This document shows positions 1 through 12,154 of a stretch of 64,000 nt of DNA, in pieces; the stretch's first letter is position 1; each line of letters begins with the position of its first letter. This DNA is from Eucommia ulmoides. Its lineage: Eukaryota > Streptophyta > Magnoliopsida > Garryales > Eucommiaceae. The notes beneath the pieces are model-generated. The model did no database searches. It was given only the letters and a program-made list of their open reading frames with translations, and was not told where the DNA came from. The stretch lies in assembly GCA_016647705.1 (NCBI GenBank), contig CM028333.1, forward strand, positions 20,702,243-20,766,242, read 5' to 3'. The translations under genes were made by a program, and so were the position numbers.

Positions 1-1093
1 ATAAAACTCATTTATTTTATATCTGAATCTTGACAATTGACAATAAAACTCACCAAGAACCCAAAGTTTTATCATGTTTATTATCAGAACTAAACTGTCA
101 TCCTTTAATGCTTTTTGATTTGAGCTCAAGTCTACCATGACGGTCAGAGGATTGGCGATGGTGAAGGCTTGCATGACTGAGAGAGAGGATCGCTAGAGGT
201 ATTTGTTTTTTTCTTCTTTTGTCATTTTCATTTCTTGATTCATGTTATGTTTATGTTAATTTGATGAAAATGACGAGTTCATTACTGATTTTTATGCAAT
301 TCCTAATTTAGATTTATTTTTTTATTTTACATTTATGTTTAACTACTTAAATTCATCGCATTCGAAAATGATTTTTTTTTTTTTTTTTAAAAAAAAATTA
401 TTTAGTTTAGAATATCAATTTTCTCTCCCTCCCTTATTATCGCCGGCATATATGCCCCTGGTTTCTAAGAAATATGTTTTTTTTTTTGTTTTTTTTTTTT
501 CATTTAGTGGTGTGATTTTAGAATTAAGGTATTTTTTAATTGTTTCACAAGATTGTTTGTTGTTCTAAAATAAGTTTTTGTATTCTTTAAGTCGTCAGCT
601 AGCTAAGTTAATCACAATTTTTTCTCTCCTAAATTGTTGGCCATGGCTATTGCCTCCCCATTAAAAGCTTAGGTACATTACTCCCTCCCTAAACCCCACA
701 CTCTCTTCCTTATTGGAATATTATCTTTTGCCATTTAATTCTCTTTGATTTATTTACACAAAGTTTTGTGGTATTTTATTGTTGACTAATGAAATTGTTG
801 AATTAACTTTTTCTTGAAAGAGTTCAATTACAGTTTTAAGAAATTTTGATGGATTTGATTTAACTTGGAATTTGATTTTTTGTAGTTTTCGGGGGTTGAA
901 TCTATCGACGAGGGAGGGAAGTGGCTGTAGAATCAGGTTAAATCTTAGCTCTCGAATCAGGTAAAACATTCTTATACCATTTAAGTTTCATGTATACACT
1001 TTATTAGCTATTTTTTTATTCCACAATTTCATTGTTTGCTTGAATAACAAAACAAATTGATAAAATTGTCCCAAATGATGATGTATGTTTTAC
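1..1093. other. AT-rich stretch upstream of a Helitron-type end; no gene recognised
   Basis: No open frame here resembles a known protein. There are homopolymer T runs (around 370-387 and 477-500). If the Helitron 3' terminus at 1,094-1,125 is real, this stretch would be the 3' part of that element. The 5' terminus is not visible and may lie outside the window. Confidence 0.4.
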
Positions 1094-1125
1094 GCCTGTG
1101 TCTTCAGGCACGGGTTATACCCTAG
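1094..1125 (+). mobile_element. Helitron-type 3' terminus (hairpin + CTAG^T)
   Basis: A short hairpin (GCCTG at 1,094-1,098 pairing with CAGGC at 1,105-1,109) is followed about 12 bases later by CTAG (1,122-1,125) and then T. This arrangement of a 3' hairpin and terminal CTRR next to a T is the known signature of plant Helitrons, and the intervening ACGGGTTATACC resembles common plant Helitron ends. The element body would lie to the left. No transposase is visible on that side, so it would be non-autonomous. Confidence 0.5.
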
Positions 1126-2608
1126 TATATATATATTTCATAGCATCATTTTTTCTTCATTTTCAATCATAGTTAAATTCAATTATATGACATAAACCAA
1201 ACTTAAAAAAGGAAAAAAAAAAAAAAGCGTTTGTTTTATTATAAATCTATTTTTTTTTTGTTGGAAAAAATTGATAGGTTATTTTTTAAAATTAAACCTC
1301 AGTTTTCAATAAAATAAAAAAAAAAAAAAAACTGAAAGTTGAAAACTATATACTAAGAATCACTTTCTAATTTTTATTTTATATTTAAAAAAATAAATAA
1401 TTCTTAAAATAGTTATCAGTTTTTATCTATTTTTAATCATTAAATTTGAAAACAAACAAAAAAAATATTGTAAATTAATTGATTTTGGATTTTCTTTGAT
1501 ACTTTTGAAAGTTATATAATATTCATTAATGAAATTTATGGTTATTGATCTACGCCTAATTTTCCCTTTATGTTTTGGTCATTTATTTGATCTCATTTTT
1601 ATGTCCTAAAATGTATTGTGCTGGATTTCATAACAATTTTAAAATAAAAATATAATTTATTTTAGATGAATCTATTTTTAATTTTTATTTTATATTAAAA
1701 AATAAATGAATTATTCTTATGATAATTATTAACCTCTATCAATTTTGTCTATTTTTATTCATCAAATTTGAATATATGTATATATATTTAAATTTGGTTG
1801 AATTTTTTAATTCACCTCTTTTGATATGGTGTCTATATATAAAAGAAAAAAGAAAAAAAATTAGAAAACAAAAAACATAAAATACACATAAAAACAAAAC
1901 AAAAAAAAATTAAAAAAAATAGTAAAAGTGAATTTTTTTAATCTAGTATTTCGGTTTTATTTTTAATTTTTCGTTTTCTATTTTATTTTTTTATCTTCTA
2001 TAAACACCATAAAAAATAAAATAAATATTGAGAACTATATAGTAAGAATCTCTTTCTAATTTTGATTTTATATTTCAAAATAAAGAGACAATTTAAACTT
2101 TTGATCCATCTTTCTGATGTTTCACATTAATCTTTTCACATTGATTTGAAATACAAAATGGAAAGATATGTTTGCCTCCCGATTATTATATGGCTGCTAA
2201 TGTGTGATTTTGGTCTCTAGAATCTTTATCGTTTGCTAAAAGTTATTCTTTTTCAGGGAATGAGATTGTTGGAGATGAAGCACAGTTTGCTTCAGATTGA
2301 TAAAACATTGGATTTTCTCCACAATAATGTGTCTCATTCATTGAACTATATTCCCTGAGGTACTTTACTTTTGAAGAATCTTTTTCATTCCTTGGTCTAA
2401 GATCTACTCAATATTGTATAGAAATCTTCTTAAGAGCAGATTATCCATGTGATTTGCTTGTTATAGCGTCCTTTCTTCTTTCCTCTCTCTCTCCTCCGGC
2501 TCTCTTCTCTCTATGATCCTATGTGTTGTATCCTCTTTTTTGTCTTTCATTTTTTTTCACTATTTGTTCTTCTGTATATATGTTTAATTTGTTGATAGAT
2601 GTTTTCAG
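1126..2608. other. Intergenic AT-rich DNA, nothing identified
   Basis: Very AT-rich with poly-A and poly-T tracts. A stretch near 2,257-2,359 has exon-like borders (CAG before 2,257, GTAC after 2,359) but its translation contains stops and is not recognised. It could be a degraded upstream exon of the ATPase fragment that follows. Confidence 0.4.
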
Positions 2609-2909
2609 GATGTAATAGCTTGTGATGTCATTAATCTGGACCACATTGATGTGGAAATGGACTCCGTTGGAGGGTTGGAAGTCATTATGCAAGCATTATA
2701 TGAACTGGTGATTCTAACACTTAAGGGGCCAAACTTGTTTTCTCATGGCAAGCTTCTTGGTCCACAAAAAAGAGTCTTGTTATATGGACCACTCGGCACT
2801 GGAAAGACCATGCTTGCCAAAGCTATTGCAAAAGAATTTGAAGTTGTTTTCATTAATGTGAAAATATCGAATCTAATGAGCAAATGGTTTGGTAATGCAC
2901 AAAAGCTTG
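2609..2909 (+). pseudogene. Orphan exon of an Msp1/ATAD1-like AAA ATPase
   Basis: An open exon of about 100 codons runs from a TTTTCAG acceptor to a G|GTGAGC donor. It reads DVIACDVIN..., then SVGGLE, KLLGPQK, a Walker A motif GPLGTGKT (consensus GPPGTGKT, so Pro to Leu), AKAIAKE, and SNLMSKWFGNAQKL. This order matches the start of the AAA module of plant Msp1/ATAD1-type ATPases, membrane-anchored extractases of mistargeted proteins on mitochondria and peroxisomes. The next exon, with Walker B and the arginine fingers, is not found downstream, nor is the transmembrane N-terminus upstream. It is therefore a gene fragment, either a decayed duplicate or a piece moved by a transposon. Retained splice borders argue for a DNA-level copy, not a retrocopy. 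Confidence 0.75.
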
Positions 2910-5679
2910 GTGAGCGTAGATCACGCTCTTACGCCTCTTGGAACTGTTTTATATCGAATAATTTACCTATTTTGGTTATGATTGTTTGCTTTGAATTTGA
3001 AAGCTGAGGGGTACAGATATGTTACATGTCTATCTTAGACAACTATAGTGTTGCTATTTTGTTATTGCAGAGAACACAGTAGAACGGTCGAAACAAAACG
3101 AAAAACAAACATAACAAAAACCGTTAAACCATAGAACAAAACACAGCTGAACAATGAAAAATTTGGGCAGAAACAATATAGAACAATGATAATAAGGGAG
3201 GCTTAAATAAACCTGGAAATGATCAAAAGTGAAGACAACACAAAATGATTTAAATATCCAACCAATCACGTAAATGCATGACATTTTTTTTTTTTTTTGA
3301 TGAAATTGATATTGCAAAGTAACAACAAACCCAAATACTAATTCATTCAAAGGACTTCCTAACAAATTCAACATGATTGTTTCATGATTCTAAAGTTTAT
3401 GTATGAGTGAGCCACTTAACCACCTTATATATTTATGTCGTATTAGCTTCAATTTCTCAACCATAGCTAATTTCATGATTTAAATTTTTTGTCTTCCAAT
3501 TCATCAATCTTAGCATCCCAATTTCAACTTTACTTACTTTTTATTCACATTAACTTCACCATTGTACGATATTCGATTTATACGATATTCGATTTACTTT
3601 CTAACAAAATCAACTTGGGTTCTTTGTTGAATCCAAGTTTCCCTATTTCAACTTTCCCGCACGGTGCATAGCCCAGACAATCTCCTTCCAGAGTTGTATA
3701 ATCTTGTGTTCATTGCTCCTCTGCTGCTCATCATTCAACTCAAACAATAGCACCAAATTTAATATCTACCTTCAACTAAAAAAAAAAAAAAACGAATCCC
3801 TGAACCTCATCCCAAAAATTTTCATTTTCACACACACACACACACACAAATACACATACAAAACAACTTAAGCATAGGTAATAAACATCATAAAAATTTA
3901 ATTTCAAAAAGTATACCCGAACAACGAATTAGGAAATTATGGAATTTTAAAATTCAAAATTTCAAATTCTATCATTTCTAAATTCCATGAATTTATCAAA
4001 CTCTGTGTCCAAATGCACTCTAATTTCATAGCTTAGGATTCAAAATAATTTATTGCCTATTCATTCAAAATTTGTGGATTTCTCGAAAATGGAGTTTGGG
4101 TTGTTATGCCAAATATTTGGTTAATAGCTTAATTAGATACCATGACCATTTAATTTGCTAAAATAAATGTTTCCTTCCAGATTTACATAATTTAATGCAT
4201 TTTTACTTATATTGATTTTTGAACAATTGCAATTTTTATTTTATTTTCTATTTCAAACCTTTTTAGATTCGAATAAATTGATTGTTTTTTCCAACACTGT
4301 ATGACCCTGACTGCTCCTGTGCCACTCATCAAAAGCTTGAGGTCAATTAAAGAGCATACCTTTGTTAAGTCTTCTTATTCTCTATCTAGGATCACCTTAC
4401 ACCATACATTCAAGCTAAGGTTGCACAGGTTAGCAATCACTTAAGTAGAAACATAAATAAAACCGAAAATAAATACAATACCTAAATCAAAAATCAATTT
4501 GATAATCAAATCCAAAGTAATTCAAAGCTAATATCAAGCTATCCCTACAAAAGAACCAGAAATAATTCAGTCTAACAAAAAAAAACCAGAGACAATAAAT
4601 AAATCACCTCTTAATATGCAATAAATCATCATTATCAGTTTATCACGTTTAATCACCGATAAACACACACAAACACATACAAAAAAAAAAAAAAAAAAAC
4701 TCAAAAAGTAAACAAAGAATTTAAGAAACCAATCGAGTATTATGCTATCTCTTGTTATTCCCTTTGTTTTCTATTCATCTGTTTCTTCGAACAACCAAAC
4801 AAATAAAAATTGAACCTAAACATGAAATATTGAAATGAACACGGCAACTAACGAAGACGACCTCTTGCAAGATACGCTTTGCATACGTAATCCTAGATAA
4901 AGGAAAAAAGTGAGAAAAAAATTGAGCCTGAGGAACAAAAAAATATAACTCAACGAAGTGTGCAGACTACCTGTTTGACTTTTTGTCAGTGAACAAATGC
5001 CACCCCTCACTTGAACTATTATTCACAATTGGGGAAAACTGGTTGATTTGTGTTTCAACAGCTGGAGAAGAGTGAAGAAAATAATTAACAATTGACAGAT
5101 TTGGGAGAAAGTTTGAGTGATAAACAAAAAGGGTAGAAACATTGATTTGTATATCTATGGATTGAAAGAAGGGAATAGGTAGAGCCCTAGAAAATTGTAA
5201 CTTAGCCGTTACCTTTCATGTCATAAGAAAACAAATCAGCAGTGACCAAATCATTGATGGCTTGGAGACCCATTAATGGAGGATGAAATGAACGCCAATT
5301 GATGAAAAGTTTCCAAGTTACCACGATCACAGTAGTGAGCATCGGATTGTTGGAGCAGTAAATTGGAATGCAGATATGATATTTGTGTTTGTTACTGGCT
5401 TCTTGATGACAACAGATTTTGAAACGGCTGTTCTCATTGATTGATAAAGGACGATGCAGATGAATCGTGGATGGATGATGGATGATGATAGGCGATGAAG
5501 GAGAACACATATAAGCCTCTTCCTTTGATATGGTTAATTGTAAAGACAAATTCCTTTTTTAGGTTCTTCTATTAGATATACAGGCATTATTCTCGGAAAA
5601 TGTGTTAGTCCAGTTGTTGATTTAAAAAAAAAAAAAACATAACTTTAGGAATTAAATTTTAAATTTAAATTATGAATGC
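2910..5679. other. Intergenic DNA with no recognisable gene
   Basis: Several short frames exist on both strands, but none has a recognisable domain or coding-like composition. There is a (CA)n tract near 3,831-3,848 and poly-A runs near 3,780 and 4,681. The stretch at 3,940-4,060 is rich in AATTC/GAATT words like a decayed MITE, but I could not define ends. Confidence 0.4.
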
Positions 5680-5790
5680 ACTAGATTGATGTGGGAGAGT
5701 GATTCTCAGGATAGATGATTAATTGAGGTGCGTGTAAGCTGGCCTAAATACACCTTACCGTTTAATAATAATAATAATAATTAATAAATA
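5680..5790 (+). mobile_element. SINE 3' remnant
   Basis: GAGGTGCGTGTAAGCTGGCC (5,725-5,744), followed by TAAATACACC and an (AAT)n tail, matches the conserved 3' region of plant tRNA-derived SINEs of the Au type (consensus like GGTGCGCGTAAGCTGGCCCGGACACC). The pol III A and B boxes are not evident, so this is a truncated copy. Confidence 0.5.
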
Positions 5791-6034
5791 AAAGATACTC
5801 TCCCTAAGACTACCCACCGTGGTGGTTTGAAAACGATTCAATAGAAATCGTCACGCTAATCCAAGAAAGAAGTCTACCTTAATCACTTTTTTAAGGCTTG
5901 AATTAAAGAATGCAAGCATCACCTCTTGTTGAACAACTATAACTTGCATTATGCCTAGATAGAGGAGAAAAAAGGTGCCGATCACCTTTGATTTTTGCTC
6001 TTTCAAAATGTCAAAAGACAATGGGTTTTATATA

Positions 6035-6685
6035 TGATGTTGCCAAAATCTTCAGCATGGGTAACAACTCCGCACGTGCTAAAATCCTCTTCGTCTTTCT
6101 TCTTTAACCTGCAAAACCGTGAGTTCCCAAGGGGACACCGGTGTGGCATCGGCCAAAGAATCTCCGACGTAAGAATAATTTAATCTGATAATGAGAAACG
6201 TTAATACACATATTGAACCGTAAGTAAATACTAGTGATACCTACCCCTTATGTAGGCTTGGAGATATTTCGCCGTTTCATTGGAGAGGCCGCCCATTACG
6301 TGATATGCTCCTAACGGCTTAGAAGATAACCAGTATCTCCTTTATTTTATGAGAGATCTCTGTAATGTTCCCCCATTAAACATAGGACATTATAGTCAAT
6401 CCGGTTTATAATTCTTTTTAAGTGTAGGGGAGGCAATCACGACAGACTGACCATTATTCCTTGGACCTCTACACCGTGGGCTTTGATATGCCCATTATTA
6501 GGCCACTCCAAGAGGTTATTTGTCTTGCATAGATGATTGCCAATAACACTACCCCATTGGGCCCATTATTCTTTGGCCTAGATAACCCATTAGGTCTGTC
6601 CGTCTTGGACCAGATTTCTAACCCGATCCGACCCATTTAAGACTTCATGCCTATGTTAGTTATGAGTAAGAGTTTTTCCATATCA
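6035..6685 (-). repeat. 3' LTR of the Tat-lineage element
   Basis: A direct repeat of 18,859-19,510, bounded on the + strand by TGATGTTGCC and CATATCA. Long shared blocks include the stretch around CTACACCGTGGGCTTTGATA and TTAGGTCTGTCCGTCTTGGA. In element orientation the LTR starts TGATATGG and ends ACATCA. It is preceded (6,686 upward) by the weak purine-rich stretch AAGAGGGCAAA, the likely polypurine tract. Confidence 0.9.
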
Positions 6686-6834
6686 TTTGCCCTCTTGACT
6701 TTTGTGACAATTCAAGAGAAGAGAAACGAAATATCACTTTCATTTCGCGTAAGTTCTTATCTTCTTATGATCCTTTGGCTGCGTAACGTTTTTTTATATT
6801 TTATGTTTCTGATTGCTGCTTATTCTTCTATAAG

Positions 6835-8290
6835 ATGTCATTGAGTCAATCAAATAGTCCTGCTGAGGCTGGTTTGTCGTCAAATCCTATCGTGGAATGG
6901 ATGACGACTGCTCAGGCTACTCAGCCCTCCAATCTCTCAGAAAACAAGGGGGATCATGGCGTGAGTAAGTTCCTATAGGATTGGCTTGCGCCATTTAGGG
7001 AACAATACGACATTAATTCATCGGTGTCAATTAGGATTCCATATGAGAATAAGCGTTCCTTCGATGGTAAGAAGGATGAAATATGCCTCTTTATGTAGAT
7101 GTTTGAGTATGGACTCACTTTTCCCTTTTCTCCACTTCTCTGTGATCTCTTTCGTCAATTAGAAATCACTTCTGCCTAGTTAACCCCAAATAGTTTTCAC
7201 CAAATCAAGGGATCCATTGCGCTAGCTGAAGCAAATAAGACATCTTTTTGCGTGGATACCATTAGGAGTATAGGATACCCCAAATTCCTCACCAACCTTG
7301 GGAGATATTACCAGTCTTTCCCCAAGAAGTTTTTTTTTCTCACCGACCTTCCAGTTAAAGTAAGGGACTGGCAACAATGGTATATTTTATTCTCTGGTGA
7401 TTGGGAGTTCTTCCCTGGTGAAGTGGGGGCAACCCTCTGTTGTGCCGATGTGCTTCAATACCCCCAAGTAAGTTTTCCCTATTATTCCCTTAACAGTTTG
7501 ATTTCTTTTGAAATTATGTTCAAGTGGTTTAAATGTCTTATCTGGGTTTTTTTTATGCAGGTGATATCTGGGGTTTCTTATCTGGGGTTTAAACGTCTTA
7601 TCTGGGGTTTCTCGTACAAAGTCCTGACCTATCATCCATTCATTAGACCAAAAATGGATCCTTATCGATTTGATTCATTGGCTGAGCTACAACTTGGAAC
7701 CAAGAAGAGAAAGAGGCTTGCAAAGAAGCCTACTAGGACAACTAGGCAGTCATCATCCCAGACTACTACTATTGCTACTGCAGGACCAGAAACTCATCGT
7801 CCTGTTGTGACCTCTGCTCAATTAGAGATCAACCAAACAGCTCAGCCTGCCATTCAGCCTGCTATTGATTAGTCTCCTCAGCCTACTGCTCGGGAGGCTA
7901 CTAAATCTAAAGATGACTCTCAACCTTTAAGTACTCGTAGATGCAAAGTGATTTCGGTAATGGTCCCACCAATTCTAGCTCCTAACCCATCAGAAGTCAG
8001 AGAACCAGAGCTTGCTGTAAGGGAAACAAACGTTCTAACTAACCTTTCTGCTGTTGAGCCTCATTCCGTTAATCGTCAGCCTTCCTTACCTTCTGCTTCC
8101 AGCTAGGGGACCTTAAGCGATGTGTCGATTGATCGATGAAGTGGGACATTCTATTCCAGGTCGTTGCGCAATTTTCGACAATACTATCAAATTTTTGTAT
8201 GAGAGGTCCTAGGATAAGGGAAAAGAGAGAACTAAAGGTCGAAACAAAGGTGAACTGTTCCGGATGATAATCTATGCACTTCTCCAAGTA
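6835..8290 (+). pseudogene. Additional antisense ORF of the Tat element, 5' part (transposase_28-like)
   Basis: Starting at ATG 6,835 (MSLSQSNSPAEAG...), the frame reads through the pattern seen in plant 'putative gypsy-type transposon' proteins (Pfam Transposase_28): RIPYENKRSFD, MFEYGLTFPFSPLLCDLF, LTPNSFHQIKG, then YYQSFPKKFFFLTDLP and WQQWYILFSG. In-frame TAG codons occur near 6,977, 7,098, 7,178, 7,870 and 8,104. At least two look like CAG-to-TAG changes, consistent with deamination of methylated cytosine. An intron-like GTAAGT...ATGCAG lies at about 7,468-7,560. The C-terminal part (KKRKRLAKKP) looks like a nuclear signal. The frame is cut by the solo LTR at 8,417 and resumes at 10,506. 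It lies opposite gag-pol, as in other Tat elements. Function is unknown in the family. Confidence 0.7.
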
Positions 8291-8411
8291 ACTTTTATAA
8301 CTTCTTATTTATGTTTCTTCAAGGTGTTGGTTAATTCCTTATTTTTTGCTTTTTCTTAGTAGTGCATGCACGTGTCATCTTCCATGGTTAATTGTGTTGA
8401 AGACATAAATT

Positions 8412-10505
8412 AGTTGTGTTGGCCCAGTAGAATACCCAATAGAAGGGGTGAATTGGGTAATTAAAAATATATCAGAATAAAACTTGTATAAATTAAATAA
8501 TTAATTTTATGTCTAAATTAATTATTATCTTTATACTACAGCGGAATTATAATAAATCTAAGTGCACACCCAAACAACAAAAATAACAAAGTAGTAATAC
8601 AACACATAAAAGATTTATACTGGTTCACCAAGTTACTCTTGGCTAATCCAATCCCCCGAGCTCCACGGAGGTCGCACCCACTAAAACTAAGATTCCTTTA
8701 AAGGTAGGAACCAAACCCACACACCGATTCTTTTACAGGCTCAGAATCAACATTTGCAATTTCTTTTTCTCAGGCTTAGGAATAACCTCTATTTTTTACT
8801 GGTTCAAAAATAACCTATCTTTTTACAAGCTAAAGATTAACCTAATTCTTTTTATCACTACGGCCTAAGAATCAAAACCTCACAAAACACTCCAACTATC
8901 TTTTTCACAGGTAAGGATTGAACCTTTACAAAAACACTCAAAACACAATTCTTATCCAGGAAGAATTATTATCTCAATTTCTTTATAGGAAGAGACTGAA
9001 ACCTAGCTACCCCTGATTAAATACCCCCAATGGTATTTAACCCTTTACAACTCACCAATACAAAAATTGATAAGAAATAAATCTCACTCGGAGCTTCTAC
9101 CACCCCAGATAAACAATAACTCAATTAATATCCCAATTAGTGATATAAATACGTGAGATACAGAAATATGATTTTAACAAGATATGGGTAGCAAATTGGA
9201 GTACGTAATCAGATTCAAGAAATTATTCGAAAAAATATTTTCTTCAAAAATCAGAAACAATTTCTAAGATCAATTTTCAAAATATAAATAAGTAATGCAA
9301 TGAAATAATATAATTGGAAAGATCTCACCCAGAATCCACAAAATAATCAGATAAAGCAATGTAACTTTAGATCCGATAGCAGCAAATATTAATCGCAACT
9401 GATCTTCAAGATCACTCTTAGAATAGCTCACAAACTCTCAGAAAGATAACTCTTAGAAAAACTCACTCTTATAATATGATATGATTTCTCTTTTTTATTG
9501 CTTAAATTTGCTAATGAAATTAGCAGGTCTATTTAAAGGAACATGTAATCAACCTTCTAACGGCTAGTTTATAAGTGTCATGACAATTAAAAGCTCTTAT
9601 AGACCTCTTATATCATAAAGACTTCAATTAGGTTCAATTCCCCTTAAAAACATTTTTTGAATCTCTCAATTAAACCCCTAAAGTATTTCTCAATTAAAAT
9701 AAATAAGTGTAGAATCTATTTGAATTACCAAATTGAGAAATATTAATATTTAATGAACCATTTTGAAATAATTTAATTAGTATATGAACCATATCTCAAA
9801 TATAAAGAATATCCCCGAAATCACTCTCAAATCCTAACAAAAAATGACTACTTTTGGATTTAAAATTGGATTAAACAATATCCTAAAATGGTGCATTCAG
9901 TCGATTGCCAGTCGACTGGACGAATCAAGGAGTAACTATCGCAGTACATCGGTCGACCGCTCGGTCGACTCTTCGATTCAGAGAGTTCAATTGTTTTCAA
10001 TGGTCGACATGTCGGTTGACTCTTCGATTCAGAGAGTTTAGCCACCATTGGCCAATTGACTCCTCAGTCGACTACTCCCTTCTGGATCTTTTCTTTGATC
10101 TCGTTTTTTACTCACTTTCTTTTACGATTTCGCCCATTTATCCATTTTCTCTCTTAAATAAGCTCCACTATTATTCTTATATTTCATTTTAGTCATTCAA
10201 GATTATTTATTTTCAATTCACATAGGAGCAAATAATTTCACTTAATCAAAACACACATAAAAGATAAAATTCATTTTGTGCCATGTGTGTGTTCCTAAAT
10301 GGGATATTAAGAGTTAAGATGTACCTGGGTTGTTTTTTCTAATTTCTTCAAACTCTTAATTTATCTTGATATCTTCATTTAGCATCCATTCAATTTGACG
10401 TCTTCATCACTAGAACTTTAAATCTCTGAAACACTCAATTAAACATTAGTTCCACCAAAACATCAATACTTAATTTTTCATTAAAATCTTAGGATCAACA
10501 AGTTG
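8412..10505. mobile_element. Solo LTR (or short non-autonomous LTR element) inside the Tat antisense ORF
   Basis: The element occupies 8,417-10,500, begins TGTTGGCCC and ends GGATCAACA, and is flanked by a perfect 5-bp duplication AGTTG (8,412-8,416 and 10,501-10,505). It has no coding capacity. A block at 9,911-10,072 holds five GTCGAC palindromes and a 27-bp direct repeat with period 51 (9,961 and 10,012). The ends and insertion length fit a solo LTR left by LTR-LTR recombination. The parent family is not identified. Confidence 0.78.
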
Positions 10506-11358
10506 GATGCCCAACTTATGCACCAGTTGACGGAATTCAATAAGCTGGAAGAAAATAACCGTGGCTTGGAAGATCAAAAACTTAGCTTTGTGACGGACTT
10601 TACACTTGTGAGATCTTCTTAGGGAAGATTTGAACTGGAGTTACGTTATGCTAATGAGAAAATGGAAGCCTTGTAGAAAAGCATTGCACTTTACTACTAG
10701 GAGAATAACGGACTCAGGGCAGAGATTACTGTCATGAGAGGAGATTGGTCATCTTTGAGAGATAACGTCCATGCTTTAACAAAGGAGATCAGCTCAGCTC
10801 GATTGGTAATTGATCAAAAAGATGCTGATCTCAATGATAAAGACACTACTCTCCAGACAAAAAAAAAATGCACTTCAAGAAAAAGAGACTAGCCTCCAAC
10901 ATCTGCAAATTGAAAGAGACCGTCTGTTAACTGAGCTAGATCAGAAGAAGTTAAAGTCTACAATTCAAACACAAAAAATAGAGAGGTTAGTAGTTGAGCT
11001 GGTAGCTAAGACCAAAGCATCTGAGTAAGACATTGGAAACCTCTGGGCTGTGTTCCAAAGTGAATCAAAGAAGCTCCAGAAGGTAGGGTTCTCCTATTGT
11101 CAGTGGAGAGTATCTGAGGAATATCCTGATCTGGATCTCTCATTCTTAGCGAACGAGTTAGAAGATGAGCCAAAATGAGAAAATGTTGACGAGGGAGAAG
11201 AAGAGACTGCCGATGTTAAAGAGCCCTTGCCCACATTGGCTACTGAAGTACCAGTGGAGAGCTCAGCTCCAAACTCAGATCAAGCTTTGTTGGTCAACGT
11301 TACTGTCACGCTAACGTCTAACCAACCAAATGTCATTGATCAGAATACCACTCTCTGA
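10506..11358 (+). pseudogene. Additional antisense ORF of the Tat element, 3' part (coiled coil)
   Basis: Continuation of the + strand ORF beyond the inserted LTR. It reads LMHQLTEFNKLEENN..., then long heptad-like stretches (DWSSLRDNVHALTKEI; KETSLQHLQIERDRLLTELD) predicted to form a coiled coil. It ends in an acidic tail after EEYPDLDLSFL, with a stop near 11,357. Several frameshifts and stops interrupt it. A coiled coil followed by a 'PDLDxSF' segment and an acidic tail is typical of the C-terminus of Tat antisense proteins. Confidence 0.6.
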
Positions 11359-11689
11359 CCTGCCTTGATGTCTTTTCAACTTTCTTTTTTCACGTTTGTA
11401 ATTAATTTTTGGTAATGATAAAATTTTATCATCATGATTTGTATTTAAATAGTAGCCATCATTTTAATCTCGAATGTGTACTTGTGGTAATTGTGGTATG
11501 TCTTTTGTCAGCACACGTCACTCGCACATTTAATGCATACTTTTTCAACGTTTCAGATTACTCTATTTCTTCAATTGTTTGGCTATTTAAAGCCAACCTA
11601 AATGTCGATACTTCTTCACAAGTCCAAACGCTTTCTTGGTTTTGCCTTCTTGTATTTTTGAATACTTTCATTTTCTTTCTGGAACTATA

Positions 11690-12154
11690 GCGTCACTAAG
11701 CGAATCGTGGCCAGGCCCTTCTTTCTTTAAGGCCATCCAGTTTGAGAGGAAAAAAGAGATAGAATTGGGAGAAACGTTTTACACCCTAATGAAGGAGGCA
11801 GAATCTGCTAGAGAGGATCATCCTCATCTCTGAGCCCTGGATGAAGCCACCGCCATTTTCTCTGCCATGGAAGTGGCACACTTCTGTGCAATCTCACACC
11901 TCTATGAGCTTAGAGATGCATTGAGGAAATCTGAAAGAAGCAAATGTGATTTGGGTGCCGATTTCCATTACCACAAGCTTTTTACTAACACCCTTAAGGC
12001 AAAGCGAGACAAGCTGCTGGAGAAGAAGATGGCGAAGAAGGCCCAAATTAGTGACATGATCAACAAGCTCTGCAAATACGAGGAGTATGCCTTCTACTTC
12101 TCCAACTCAGATTCGGATGATCTGGGTTCGCTTGCTTCTCCAGGGTCGAAATAA
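11690..12154 (+). pseudogene. Second + strand ORF in the Tat element, unknown function
   Basis: One frame broken only by a TGA at about 11,831. It reads FERKKEIELGETFYTLMKEA, then MEVAHFCAISHLYELRDALR, a basic coiled-coil-like stretch (LKAKRDKLLEKKMAKKAQIS), and an acidic, serine-rich end (SNSDSDDLGS). No known family is recognised. It lies on the same strand as the additional ORF and downstream of it, so it may be a separate gene of the element or a displaced exon. It has the best-preserved long frame of the + strand group. Confidence 0.5.

Noticed and set aside
2651-3007. AAA ATPase frame as a complete small protein of 118 aa
   Set aside because: Its last ~33 codons read into the intron after a good GT donor at 2,910; only the exon 2,609-2,909 is homologous.
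5202-5549. 115-codon - strand frame, His/Ser-rich
   Set aside because: No recognisable domain, splice context or homologous blocks; composition like random AT-rich DNA.
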